From Larix sibirica (lineage: Eukaryota > Streptophyta > Pinopsida > Pinales > Pinaceae): a stretch of DNA of 10,478 nucleotides. Positions 1-7,630 of this stretch are shown here, in pieces. The position numbers and the translations under genes were made by a program. Numbering within the stretch: position 1 is the first letter of the stretch; each line of letters opens with the position of its first letter. The stretch covers positions 34,789-45,266 of the forward strand of contig NWUY0300011122.1 of the NCBI GenBank assembly GCA_004151065.3, in the 5' to 3' direction. A model generated the notes under the pieces. That model was given only the letters and a program-made list of their open reading frames with translations. It was not told where the DNA came from and searched no databases.

Positions 1-10
1 ACAATGAAAC

Positions 11-125
11 TTTACAATTTCGTAAATTTTAACATTGCGAATGGATTCAGAAACTGCAGCTATAAAATTTACAAACTTGTAAAGTAAAAAAAAACATTAC
101 AATTTGGTAATTTTAATGTTGCAGA
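11..125. repeat. Diverged direct repeat, two ~30-bp copies
   Basis: Copy 1 is 11-40 and copy 2 is 96-125, separated by 55 bases. Both share ttacaattt, then gtaa, ttttaa and ttgc. They differ by a few substitutions (including C/T and A/G changes) and one gap. Chance similarity is possible in such AT-rich sequence, but the match runs over about 30 bases. Confidence 0.45.
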
Positions 126-239
126 GAGATCCCTAAAGAGATCCATGAATCCATCTACATCATTTAAATTTATAAAATTGTAATATTACAAACTAATTAA
201 GTCTATTATAATTGCAATATTGACATATCTAGAGACATA

Positions 240-300
240 TAGAAAAATGTTATATATAATAATAAAATCATATATTATATTATATATAGACACTTTTCTA
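240..300. repeat. AT-rich imperfect hairpin
   Basis: The left arm begins tagaaaaatgt at 240-250 and continues tatatataat. The reverse complement of the right end (290-300) reads tagaaaagtgt, then tatatataat after a 2-base insertion. That gives arms of about 22 bases with one mismatch and one bulge. It could be a small foldback element or simply low-complexity sequence. Confidence 0.5.
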
Positions 301-439
301 TGTGATGTATATAAGGAAATATTTGATTATGACATTTTATATAATTATCAACTTAGACTATTTAGTCATAATTTTTTATTTCATGATTAAATTAATCATA
401 TTTTTTATACATTTATTTTAGCCACCAACTTTTTTGCTC

Positions 440-595
440 CTAATTTGTCCTAAGTATTAAGTATAAGCTAGTACCCACGCATTTAATTTCCTCTATCATT
501 ATTATATAATTTGTTTCTTCCCTCATCTTTTTCCTCATAATCCTTTGTTTTCTTTTTCCATTGATGCTTCGTAGATTCAAGGTGATGATTTTCAT
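440..595 (-). pseudogene. LINE A ORF2 fragment: start of the APE-type endonuclease
   Basis: An ATG at 595-593 opens a 51-codon frame that ends at a TAG (442-440). It begins MKIITLNLRSINGKRKQR, matching the usual start of plant LINE ORF2, where the endonuclease begins with MKI(I/L)-W-N-(I/V)-RG-L. The tryptophan is replaced by Leu and the glycine by Ser, while the Asn of this motif is kept. About 15 residues further on, IMIEEIKCVG corresponds to the (L/V)QETK motif, whose Glu binds the catalytic metal; that Glu is kept. Past the TAG I cannot follow the family, and the rest of the endonuclease and the reverse transcriptase are absent on this strand. The start lies 35 bases downstream of the ORF1 stop, as expected for a compact two-ORF LINE. 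It is a non-functional remnant. Confidence 0.75.
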
Positions 596-1209
596 AATAA
601 ATTTTGGGAGGGGTGGAATTTTTTCGTTAGTTACGGATATAGTCTTGAGTTGATTAGATGCCCTCCCAATTCTTTGATTTGTTGACTTAATATTCTTCTA
701 CCTCCTTTTTTTACTTCCTTTATTGCTTTTTTGGAGTCTTTTTGTACTCCTATTTTCACTCCCAATGATATTGATATTTTACGAGTGTTCCAGAGGAATT
801 GCTTTCCGTTCCATTTGTGGTAGGAATCTTTGATTCCTTGAAGGTCCGAGTCTCTTATGTCTTGAAAGTCTCCTTCCTCTAACTCCATGGTGTCTTCTTC
901 TTCCTTTAAGGGAAGGTTCCTGTAAATACTTGAAGGAGGGGTGAAGAGGGGTTTGCTAGAAGGAGGATTCACAATGGGAGGTAGCTCCTCCTCCATTTGG
1001 ACCAGGTTAAGGGTTGGGGAAAAGCATAAGGAGGAGAGATTAAAGGAAGAGTTGAAATGAAAGGTTCAAAATGGTTACCAAAGCAGCAGTTGACACGTTG
1101 GGGAGGCAAGGGGGGTTTCATGTCATTTCTCCTCTCGGGGCAGCTTTGGTGAAGCCATTGGGGAATTCAATAGAGGGGAGACAGACAAGGTTTTTTCTTG
1201 ATTTAGAGG

Positions 1210-1251
1210 ACAAACATGAAATAGATGCATGTGCTCATGGTATCTACGAAA
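1210..1251 (-). other. Degenerate CCHC zinc knuckle within LINE A ORF1
   Basis: The 14-residue block reads F-RR-Y-HEHM-H-LFHV-C, followed by PLN. Spacing is exactly that of a CX2CX4HX4C knuckle. Phe and Tyr replace the first two Cys; Cys to Phe and Cys to Tyr each need one base change (TGT to TTT or TAT). It would no longer be expected to bind zinc. Confidence 0.75.
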
Positions 1252-1857
1252 ATGGAAGGGAACATGCTCATAGTGGAGGGTTTTCTCCCATTCAGATTCT
1301 TGAAAGCTTAGATAAATCAATTATGAGAGGGGTTTGGAGACATTAAGGAAGACACACATTCTTTCATAGGAGGTGTATCATCCCTATTTGGTTGCTTATG
1401 ATATTTTTACATAGTATCCCAGGATATTTCCTATGCCTGCAAGCGTGTTTTCTTGCTAGAATTCTTGGGATATGGAGTACATTCTTATCCATATTGAGCC
1501 TATGGTGAATTCCTCATGTTCTAGGTTGAATTTCTCTTTCTAGGGTCTGAGAAAGAGTCATGCTGAGTTAAATAAGTAGGGTCATCCATCGAAGAATCTC
1601 TTCATGTCTTCTAGACTTGAGAAGATTGCTATGAAGAACCCTTTGGCACCCAATTTGAGGGCAATTTGTCATTTAGGTTTCTATTTTGTTGTTATCCATT
1701 GGCTTAGGGATTTATCTGATGGTTAGAGGCCCATGAATTTGCAAATGATGCCATAATCTTGCATGAATTGAATATATCAATGTGGGGCGAATATATTTCA
1801 TACCTAGGAATCTCCTTAGATTTCATGATGCATTTCCCTTTGGTCTTGTGTGTCGTG

Positions 1858-1940
1858 TTTCCTATTGTTCTTGGAGATTTTATCCCTCGGTCTGGTTTCC
1901 TATTGTTCTTGGAGATTTTATCCCTCGGTCTGGTTTCCTA
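1858..1940. repeat. Perfect 38-bp tandem duplication (about 2.2 copies)
   Basis: Copies at 1858-1895 and 1896-1933 are identical over all 38 bases, beginning tttcctattgttcttggag. Seven bases of a third copy (tttccta) follow at 1934-1940. The unit is not a multiple of three. Perfect identity inside a heavily decayed LINE relic implies a recent duplication or an assembly artefact. Confidence 0.95.
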
Positions 1941-2165
1941 ATGGGTGCTTTCCCTATGCCTCCCTTCCCGGCTCTAGCTTCTATTTCCCCGAATTGGAAT
2001 TGCCTCGCATAAATTGATTGAGGTTGGGCGTGCTGGACGATGAAGAGGCTGAGACGATTTCCTTATAGCAGGGAGTTGAAATACCTCCTTCATGAGATTC
2101 CATGGCGGACCAGTTAGTTATGCTTCTAGGTCAATGGAGACTAGCTTATTTGTAGAGCTCCCCTA

Positions 2166-2780
2166 TCATTCATCCCTTTTTATTGTGAAATACATTTATA
2201 ATTAATTAATTAATGTAACTTTTTCCTATTTATTGGATTTATGTGTTAAGATGCATTGCGTACAATGTGGGACATTATGATCTCTTGATCTATGTATTTA
2301 AATGGATATTTGTGTCATTAATTTCAATGATATTACATTTGTATGATATCATTTAATTAAATAGTCAAAGCATTAATGTGATTTAGTTAGTTGAGTAGAA
2401 TGACATCTATGATCTATTCATAGGTCATTGTTAGAACAAAAAATCCAACCCTAATTTGATTAATTTACAATAGTTAGTAGAGTAGACCCTAATTTGACTA
2501 TATATTGGTACGTGGTATTTTAATGTGGGGATTTAGTAATCTAAGTTTGTTGTATTACTTTGATTCCATGAATATTCTTTCTTAGTAGTGTTCAAATACA
2601 TTACTCACACTAAGGGACATCTATAGTCTATTGATCTATATCATTAAATGGAGATTTGCATTATGATTTAACATTCATCTAATTTGAAATTTGTGGATTG
2701 AAAAATGCATTATGATCTAATAGTATTGTTAAGATGCATTGATTTCAGTGATATTACATTTTGTATGATATCATTCANAT
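2166..2780. other. AT-rich spacer with diverged internal repeats, no gene
   Basis: No coding words are seen. Several blocks recur in diverged form. The block ttaagatgcattg occurs at 2247-2259 and 2729-2741. The block atttcaatgatattacattt...gtatgatatcattta at 2321-2355 recurs at 2742-2777 with few changes. A third block (gggacat...ttgatctat...aaatgga) occurs near 2270-2310 and 2613-2655, with a weaker copy near 2401-2425. Block order differs between copies, so this is a scrambled repeat and not a clean tandem or LTR pair. It separates LINE A from LINE B. Confidence 0.6.
2778..2778. other. Ambiguous base (n)
   Basis: This is the only undetermined base in the window. It sits at the end of the repeat block 2742-2777 and just before LINE B begins, which raises the possibility of a draft-assembly join at that point. 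Confidence 0.95.
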
Positions 2781-2837
2781 TAGGTTCGGCGAACCCTGTG
2801 ACTTAGCATATAGGTTTATGTCTGCAGGTAGTGAAAC

Positions 2838-4880
2838 TGGATATGGGGATGTTTAACATCCATTTCCTTTGTTGTGCTCATCAATGGGTCGGTATCAAGG
2901 TTTTTCAATCCTACAAGGGGACTAAGGTAACGTTGCCCCCATTTTCCACAGTTGTTCCTCACTCTAAATGAAGATTTAGGCAGAGCCACTCTTGAAGCCA
3001 AAAGATCAGGGGCAATAACTGGAGTTAAAATGGGAAGAGAACTATCATTAGTCCACTTATTGTTTGTAGATGATGTTTTAATATTCATGAATGGTTCAAT
3101 GAGGGAATCTAGGAAACTACAGGTATGAAGGTTAACACCATAAAATCTATTATTTCCTTTACAGGATTGAATGATGAGATAGAGAGATGGGTCTTTCCAG
3201 TTATCCCATATAGATGTACAATGTATCGACATCAATGAAGGTTTTGAATATTTGGGTTTCCCCCTTAAGCCTAACAGTTATAGGCTAACTTTAAAGGACT
3301 CAATAATTGGTGTAATAGATGGTTATCAACTGGAGGCAGATTGGCATAAGTCAGTTCCTGAAGCAATCCTAATTTTATGGCATTCTTTAGCTTATATCCC
3401 GAAAGGGATTCTAGTGTAGATCATAAAGTTCCTCAGATTTCTTTGGCCTCTGAAAATACAAACAGAGAGAACCCATAAATAATGTGTCCACCCATTGGAA
3501 GGCATTAGTACAATGTTTCACTTTGATTGGCAGAAAGTTAGGGTGGAAGGTAGGGACAGGGTAGCGAGGGTAGAAGTGAACCCCTCAATAGAATGCAGGA
3601 ATGTATTCCGGCTCTCAGATAGTCTGAGCGAACTGCTGCAGGCTAATGGGACTTATACACTTAATCAGGTAGCAGATCAAAAGCACACAAACATATAGCA
3701 GCACTTGTGGAAGAGGGAAATTGTACTAGGATTAGTAGGTGATCACTGATGATGGAGTATCTTGAAATGTAGACATGTTGAAAACTTACACAGAAGTCAA
3801 GTCAGAAACAGTGAGGAAGCAGACTAGCTAGCCTTGTATAGTCAAGAAAACAAAACTGGGCTGTTACTCAGCTAGATTGGTATATCAAGCTAATTTCTCC
3901 TCGGATCCAGAAAACAAATTTTGGTGGTGCGTAAAAGCTAAAACTATGGAAGGTAAATGCCCAAAAAAATACAAAATTATTTGTGGCTTGCTATAATGAA
4001 TAAAGTGCTAACATAGGAAGTCATGCAAAGGTGGGCTAGACAGGGGCCTTGAATATATACATTTTATGTAGAGAAGTTGATGAACTACCTCTCGTTTGCT
4101 TAACAGTTGCTCTTATGTTACATAATTGTGGACATACGTATCAGATTGTAGGGGTAAAGAATATATAGGTGGGTGACACTGTAAATCAATGCTAAGAGTT
4201 TGATGGAACAAAAAGGATCTGACAAAATGGAGAGTTGTACCCTTCTTAGCTTGTTGAAGTGTTTGCTTAGGTCAAAATTCTTTATATTTTTAAGACAAAG
4301 GGGCACCCTCCTTCCAAGTGGCTTAACAGATGAAGGCATTGGCAACTGCTTACAGAATGCCAGTGACTCGGAAACCAGATAAATAGTTGTTAGAATTGGT
4401 AATCAATAAGGAATAGGCATGGTGTTTCTTGGACAGATCCAGTCAAGGACCACAAAATAGTAGCAGTGCTAGGTGCATCTTATTATTTCTGAAACTCATT
4501 CAATCAAGATGAACGCATCTTTGGGGAAGGGTACTAACAACTTTGCAGAGCTAATGGCCCTTAGACACTTAGACTTTTATTAAAGGTAGAAATGGAGAAA
4601 TATACAAGGCACATCCAAGTATATGGATATTCTAAGCTAGTGATCAAGTGGATGAATGGGATTGGTCATATTTTAAATATCAATATAAAAACATAAGAGA
4701 TCTGATCAAGTCAATTTCAAACTTCTTTGAGGCAATCCCCTTCAATCATGTGTTCAGAGAAAAGAATATAGAGGTAGTAGATCAGCTCTCCAGGAATGTC
4801 ATCAGGTTGATGAAGGAAGGCTGATATACATGAGGTTCAGAGATGGATCCTGGTCAATCTCTGAAGATAATTATTTCTGA
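2838..4880 (+). pseudogene. LINE B ORF2 relic: reverse transcriptase, zf-RVT-like region, RNase H
   Basis: The first frame (2838-3122) reads SFVVLINGSVSRFFNPTRGL, an interrupted R-x-CP block where QGCPLSP is expected, and LSLVHLLFVDDVLIFMNG. FVDD (3063-3074) is the RT catalytic box, with both Asp kept. After frame changes come GMKVNTIKS, INEGFEYLGFPLKPNSYR, NNWCNRWLSTGGRLA and LAYIPKGIL, then WKALVQCFTLIGRKLGWKVG, all standard for the RT thumb and connection of plant LINEs. Around 3945-4130, CPKKYKI and NKVLT-x-EVMQRW mark the zf-RVT-like region; its Cys/His cluster is partly lost. The RNase H domain spans about 4410-4840, ending in a short tail with TGA at 4878-4880. Numerous stops and frame changes show it is dead. 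Family call is strong; exact frame-change points are approximate. Confidence 0.85.
4410..4840 (+). other. RNase H domain of LINE B ORF2 (three of four acidic residues kept)
   Basis: RNase H degrades the RNA strand of RNA:DNA hybrids using a D-E-D-D set. The first Asp is at 4432-4434 in WCFLDRSSQG. The Glu is at 4548-4550 in NNFAELMALRHL. The third position, normally YGDS, reads VYGYSKLVIKWMNG, so Asp has become Tyr (4628-4630). The last Asp is at 4780-4782 in REKNIEVVDQLSRN. The pieces lie in more than one frame, so the assignment rests on motif order and spacing. Confidence 0.75.
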
Positions 4881-5140
4881 GGTAGTTTCAACTGGTTTAA
4901 TAGAGTTTTAAATTTTCATGAGGCTTGATGAGATAATCTCATTGCTCATTTATGTGGTTGAAGTCTGTAATTAAAGTATTATCAAATGCCAAGGAACTAT
5001 GATATGCCTTTTTAATTTTTTTCAGAACTACCTTTAAATATATGCTGCAACAATCAATGTTTTTTCGTGAATAGCTGAATAGGACTACTTGTTTGATTAG
5101 TTGACTACAAAGATCAATTTTTGTTGACATCTATCGAAAA

Positions 5141-5170
5141 AAGGAGGTATGTATGCATAATGCCCTCCTT
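5141..5170 (+). repeat. Stem-loop in LINE B 3' UTR
   Basis: A perfect 7-bp inverted repeat, aaggagg (5141-5147) and cctcctt (5164-5170), encloses a 16-base loop that contains the palindrome atgcat. Confidence 0.6.
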
Positions 5171-5239
5171 GGTTATGCTTTGTAAGGTGCTATAGCACAT
5201 TAAGAAGGTGATTTATTTTCTTCTTGAATAGAAATGACA

Positions 5240-5259
5240 ATTTTTCCCTTCGGAAAAAT
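5240..5259 (+). repeat. Terminal stem-loop near LINE B 3' end
   Basis: A perfect 8-bp stem (atttttcc at 5240-5247, ggaaaaat at 5252-5259) closes on a CTTC loop. It lies about 360 bases after the ORF2 stop, close to where LINE-like sequence seems to finish. Confidence 0.65.
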
Positions 5260-5262
5260 ATA

Positions 5263-5943
5263 GTAATAACCACAACATTCAATAGAAATTAGGAATTTAG
5301 TAATTACAACAGTGTCCACCAAACTGTAGTAGTGCAACCAGGGATGTCTCACAACCAAACAAAAGCATCTCTAAGAAATGTCATAAGAATTATTTGGTCG
5401 ACAATCAAGAAAGCACTGCCCAGGGTTGGCATTGCAGCACACAACCCTGTTATATCCACAGCAACACTATGTTGTTAGTGTGCAAAATTTGGTGGGAAAC
5501 CCATACCTCTAAAAGCAAAAATAAAAATCCATCTATTTAAGTATAGAACGTCAAGTCAATTTAAACACCATCACTAGAAAACCATTTTTGTTCTTATCTA
5601 GAAGCGTTAAAAAGAATTTAATTTAAGTTTAGGATACCCTTTTCTTTTTATTAAAAATTAGCGAAAAACAATCAATCACTGATTAGATGTGGTATGTGAA
5701 CAGACGCCATTCAGCAGTCATTCCTGCAAGTGATGCTTCAGCTCGCATGCAATGTTGTTGAAAGTTGTTTAAGAGCCGGCATCACTAGCAATGACACTGT
5801 AACCTGTCTAAAGCAGCCATCAAGAGAAGAATAGCAAGGCAGCAAGCAAAAAATATTATGAGTCACTAAACTAAAGTCATACAATGCATCCTTTTAATAA
5901 TGTATGTCAAAATTAAAAGATATATTATATAATTAGTGTTACT
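5263..5943. other. Non-coding stretch, nothing recognised
   Basis: No frame on either strand gives recognisable protein words, and I see no tRNA cloverleaf, long inverted repeat or LTR edge. It lies between the LINE B 3' end and the hAT-like candidate and may be old flanking DNA. Confidence 0.5.
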
Positions 5944-6686
5944 CAGGGATGTGTATGAGAGGGTAGTGGATGCAATACCCCCACTCCCAAGGGAGATGTT
6001 TTCCATGTCCCCTTTTAGGGCACACGGATGGAGGTGGAGCATGAAACACCCCCCTCAAATAAACAGATGCTCCAACTCTCCCTTTTGACCAAAGTTCACT
6101 GTTTTGAGCAAAAAAGACAAAAAAGCAGAATAAAAAAATAAAATGAATGTGAATCTAATGCACCGATTGTCACGGAAGGATATGATGAGTCACAACTCAA
6201 GTTGGTTGATGTGCCATTGAGTATTCTTGAGAATGCAAATGATTCTGATTCAGATAGTGGCATTCCCATAATTGGTCCTTGTTCCTTCGTGGGGTAGCTG
6301 GATGCAGAAACTATTGGGGCATTGCCCTGAGCAATGGCTCATTTGTCTTTTGACTTGGTCATACATCAGTTCTCTTTAGATTTTGATCCATATCTTCTGA
6401 ATTTTATAAATATAATGAGAGATACAATGGTGAGAGATGATTTGTGGACCATGCATATTATGTTATGTTACATCATTACATGGCTCATTTATGATCTATT
6501 TTATACAAGATTTCAATGATTCATGTTTCAGTTCTCGTATATTTAATTTTAAGTTTTTAGTATTTCAGATAGGGACTCCCATGTCAAAGGCCTTGGTATC
6601 CCCTATGTAATTCCCTAGAATTTTTGGAGGGTGCTTCAACACATCCTCGAGATGCATTTACCCACTCCCGTGTCCCTACATCCCAA
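5944..6686. mobile_element. Candidate non-autonomous hAT-like DNA transposon
   Basis: The left end starts cagggatgtgtatgagaggg, close to the CAGGGATG that begins Ac-type hAT elements. The reverse complement of the right end starts ttgggatgtagggacacggg. The two ends align imperfectly over roughly 30 bases (shared gggatgt, ggg, agtgg, atgca). Both flanks are locally GC-rich against an AT-rich background, and the 743-bp length suits a non-autonomous copy. Flanking 8-mers gtgttact (5936-5943) and acatttca (6687-6694) match at only three positions, so no target-site duplication is confirmed. No transposase domain is recognised. It could also be a chance pair of related repeats. Confidence 0.4.
6142..6519 (+). 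pseudogene. Old open frame inside the hAT-like candidate, unrecognised product
   Basis: Starting just after a TAA at 6139-6141, one frame runs 378 bases to a stop at 6517-6519 with only two internal stops (TAG 6295-6297 and TGA 6328-6330). The first 51 codons are acidic (DESQLKLVDVPL, NANDSDSDSGIP). The last 61, from an ATG at 6334, are hydrophobic and aromatic-rich (HQFSLDFDPYLLNF, IMLCYIITWLIYDLF). I do not recognise the protein. In sequence this AT-rich more stops would be expected by chance, so it may be a relic of a transposase exon or a captured host exon. It could equally be chance. Confidence 0.3.
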
Positions 6687-6709
6687 ACATTTCATATAAT
6701 TGAATATAG

Positions 6710-6741
6710 AGTATATAATATACTATATAAGATTATATACT
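6710..6741. repeat. AT palindrome / foldback
   Basis: A 10-bp perfect inverted repeat, agtatataat (6710-6719) and attatatact (6732-6741), has a 12-base loop. The palindrome gtatat-a-atatac (6711-6723) is nested within it. It lies just outside the right end of the hAT-like candidate. Confidence 0.6.
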
Positions 6742-6744
6742 ATA

Positions 6745-6850
6745 CCTTGGGGTTTTGATCTAGCGGCAACTTGGAGTAGTTATTGTTGTAAGGATACCCA
6801 GATACAAATCCTTAAGCATGTTCACACCCTGCGTGGTTGGGTCCTACCTA
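6745..6850 (+). repeat. Possible tRNA-derived SINE head
   Basis: At 6761-6774 tagcggcaacttgg resembles an RNA polymerase III A box (TAGC...TTGG). At 6801-6811 gatacaaatcc matches the B box GGTTCAAATCC at eight of eleven positions. The boxes start 40 bases apart, within the normal range, and the intervening sequence gttgtaaggatacccag has the look of a tRNA-like SINE. No cloverleaf or tail was identified. Based on short motifs, so low confidence. Confidence 0.3.
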
Positions 6851-7045
6851 TTAACAAAGGCCATTATGTTGAACTCACTATCTTGACGACATCCATTGTG
6901 ACCTGTGTTAACCACATTTAATGTAACTGGATATTGCCTCCTAGCATAAATATAAATGCTCGGTTGGCAGCTCAAAAAATGGGCTTTCCCTTAAAAAATT
7001 AATAAACTAAGCTTATAACATTATCATTAGAGACCATTATCATTA

Positions 7046-7190
7046 TGTGACCATTATAGACTAACCAGGTGTAATTAGAATTACATGATGTTAGTTAGGT
7101 AAAGTAGGTAACACCGCCTAATATAATATATTGAATCCATTATTATAAAATGCTATATCTCACATCTCCCTTGTACTATGTGTTTCCTGC
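7046..7190 (+). repeat. Upstream copy of LTR-like repeat
   Basis: Aligns to 7713-7850: tgaccattataga, taac, gatgttagttagg, then gta-cac and a taatat-rich block, ending near ctccttgt. Divergence is high, with scattered substitutions and small gaps, indicating an old insertion. Confidence 0.55.
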
Positions 7191-7199
7191 TTCCAGGTT

Positions 7200-7630
7200 A
7201 TTTCATGTTCAGTGAAGAGAGGAGCAGTTCTAGCCTCCTAATGCCTCACTGGGGTCATCATCTCGGATCCACACATCCATTACAAATTTAAGAAAAATCC
7301 ACTTTGTCCATAAAAATAAAGAATAATGACAAGAAAACAAATAAATTTAAAAAATGAAAAAAGAATACAAACTTGTAATTTTCTTGCAACTTTGCAACTA
7401 TTGCTTCATTTTTTTAACACTACGAGGACTAGCAAATGCAGACGGATTCTGGCTTTCAAAATTGGAAAAAACAACAATGCAATAAAGCACCAACAAAAGG
7501 TCCTAGAAAATGGAGAGATGGGCACCTGAAAATAAAAGAGTTTCTTATATTATCTTTGTAATAATGTTGATGGTTTTCTTGAATCTTGATGTCCAGAGTG
7601 TAGATGGTTAAAAACAGTATTGTTGTGTTG
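7200..7630. other. Interior of the LTR-like element, no gene
   Basis: The stretch is A-rich between about 7290 and 7520 and lacks gag, protease or polymerase words in any frame. It ends in a purine tract. Confidence 0.5.

Larger units (their letters stand above)
1..429. other. AT-rich stretch without a gene
   Basis: No open frame here carries recognisable protein words on either strand. The stretch is strongly AT-rich and holds short foldbacks. These are a 7-bp perfect inverted repeat at 68-83 (tttacaa / ttgtaaa), an 8-bp inverted repeat at 383-399 (atgattaa / ttaatcat) and a larger hairpin at 240-300. The reading frame of the neighbouring LINE A ORF2 does not continue into it, so the LINE is broken near 430. 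It may be old flanking DNA or another decayed element. I cannot tell which. Confidence 0.6.
631..2103 (-). pseudogene. LINE A ORF1 relic (DUF4283-like region plus CCHC zinc knuckle)
   Basis: ORF1 proteins of plant LINEs bind element RNA as nucleic-acid chaperones. One minus-strand frame can be followed over about 490 codons, from ATG 2103-2101 (context gccATGG) to TAA 633-631, interrupted by about twenty stops. Recognisable parts, in order: a Ser-rich N-terminus (SASSSSSTPNLNQF); a DUF4283-like region from about 1761 (QDYGIICKFMG, LGAKGFFIAIFSSLED, IWIRMYSISQEF, AGIGNILGYYVKIS); then LHYEHVPF leading into a CX2CX4HX4C knuckle at 1251-1210. In the knuckle the first two Cys have become Phe and Tyr, while the His and last Cys remain. 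The C-terminal third (996-631) is uninterrupted: an acidic EEE/ELEEGD segment, then a Lys/Arg-rich tail (KKGGRRILSQQIKEL). Family assignment is strong from the knuckle back to 1761. The N-terminal part is less sure because a 38-bp duplication there should shift the frame. Confidence 0.78.
430..2165 (-). mobile_element. LINE A: decayed L1-type non-LTR retrotransposon, 5' portion
   Basis: On the minus strand this holds an ORF1 relic (2103 to 631), a 35-base spacer, and the first codons of ORF2 (595 to 440). This order, with ORF1 carrying a CCHC knuckle and ORF2 starting with an endonuclease, is that of plant L1-clade LINEs. The element keeps its 5' part and lacks most of ORF2, the reverse of the usual 5' truncation. 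The 5' boundary near 2165 is only estimated from where an untranslated stretch (2104-2160) meets AT-rich DNA. The 3' break near 430 is where ORF2 similarity ends. I found no poly(A) tail and no confident target-site duplication. Confidence 0.8.
2781..5262 (+). mobile_element. LINE B: decayed L1-type retrotransposon, 3' portion with RNase H
   Basis: This plus-strand element keeps the second half of ORF2 (reverse transcriptase fingers/palm through RNase H), a natural-looking stop at 4878-4880, and about 380 bases of 3' UTR with two hairpins. It lacks ORF1, the endonuclease and the N-terminal RT, so it looks like an ordinary 5'-truncated LINE copy. Order RT, zf-RVT-like Cys/His region, RNase H is typical of plant L1-clade elements. 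The 5' edge is only known to lie between the n at 2778 and the first RT codons near 2838. The 3' edge near 5262 is guessed from the terminal hairpin; no clear poly(A) tail is visible. Confidence 0.8.
4881..5262 (+). other. LINE B 3' untranslated region
   Basis: About 380 AT-rich bases follow the ORF2 stop and carry no coding similarity. Two stem-loops stand out, at 5141-5170 and at 5240-5259. Downstream sequence changes character, so I place the element end just after the second hairpin. Plant L1 elements are known to carry 3'-end stem-loops thought to guide their reverse transcriptase. That these serve this role is inference. Confidence 0.5.

Noticed and set aside
1-430. Spaced short AT repeats considered as a CRISPR-like array
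   Set aside because: Only two diverged copies exist, the context is plant nuclear DNA, and there are no regular spacers.
1071-1346. Plus-strand open frame of 91 codons
   Set aside because: It is antisense to the LINE A ORF1 zinc-knuckle region, which is clearly recognisable on the minus strand.
1782-2012. Two overlapping plus-strand frames with repeated peptide words
   Set aside because: The repeated words come from the 38-bp tandem duplication, and the region lies antisense to LINE A ORF1.
2783-2795. ggttcggcgaacc, considered as a tRNA T-arm or B box
   Set aside because: It is a short palindrome with a 3-base loop; no T-loop of seven bases, acceptor stem or A box fits.
2816-3235. Minus-strand open frame of 139 codons, the longest in the window
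   Set aside because: It is antisense to the LINE B reverse transcriptase core with its FVDD box; its translation shows no family resemblance.
4939-5130. Minus-strand 63-codon frame in the LINE B 3' UTR
   Set aside because: There is no family resemblance, and its length is expected by chance.
422-5322. ccaccaa at 422-428 and 5316-5322 as a target-site duplication for a joint LINE A/B insertion
   Set aside because: Only seven bases match, and the right copy lies over 50 bases past the apparent 3' end, so chance is likely.
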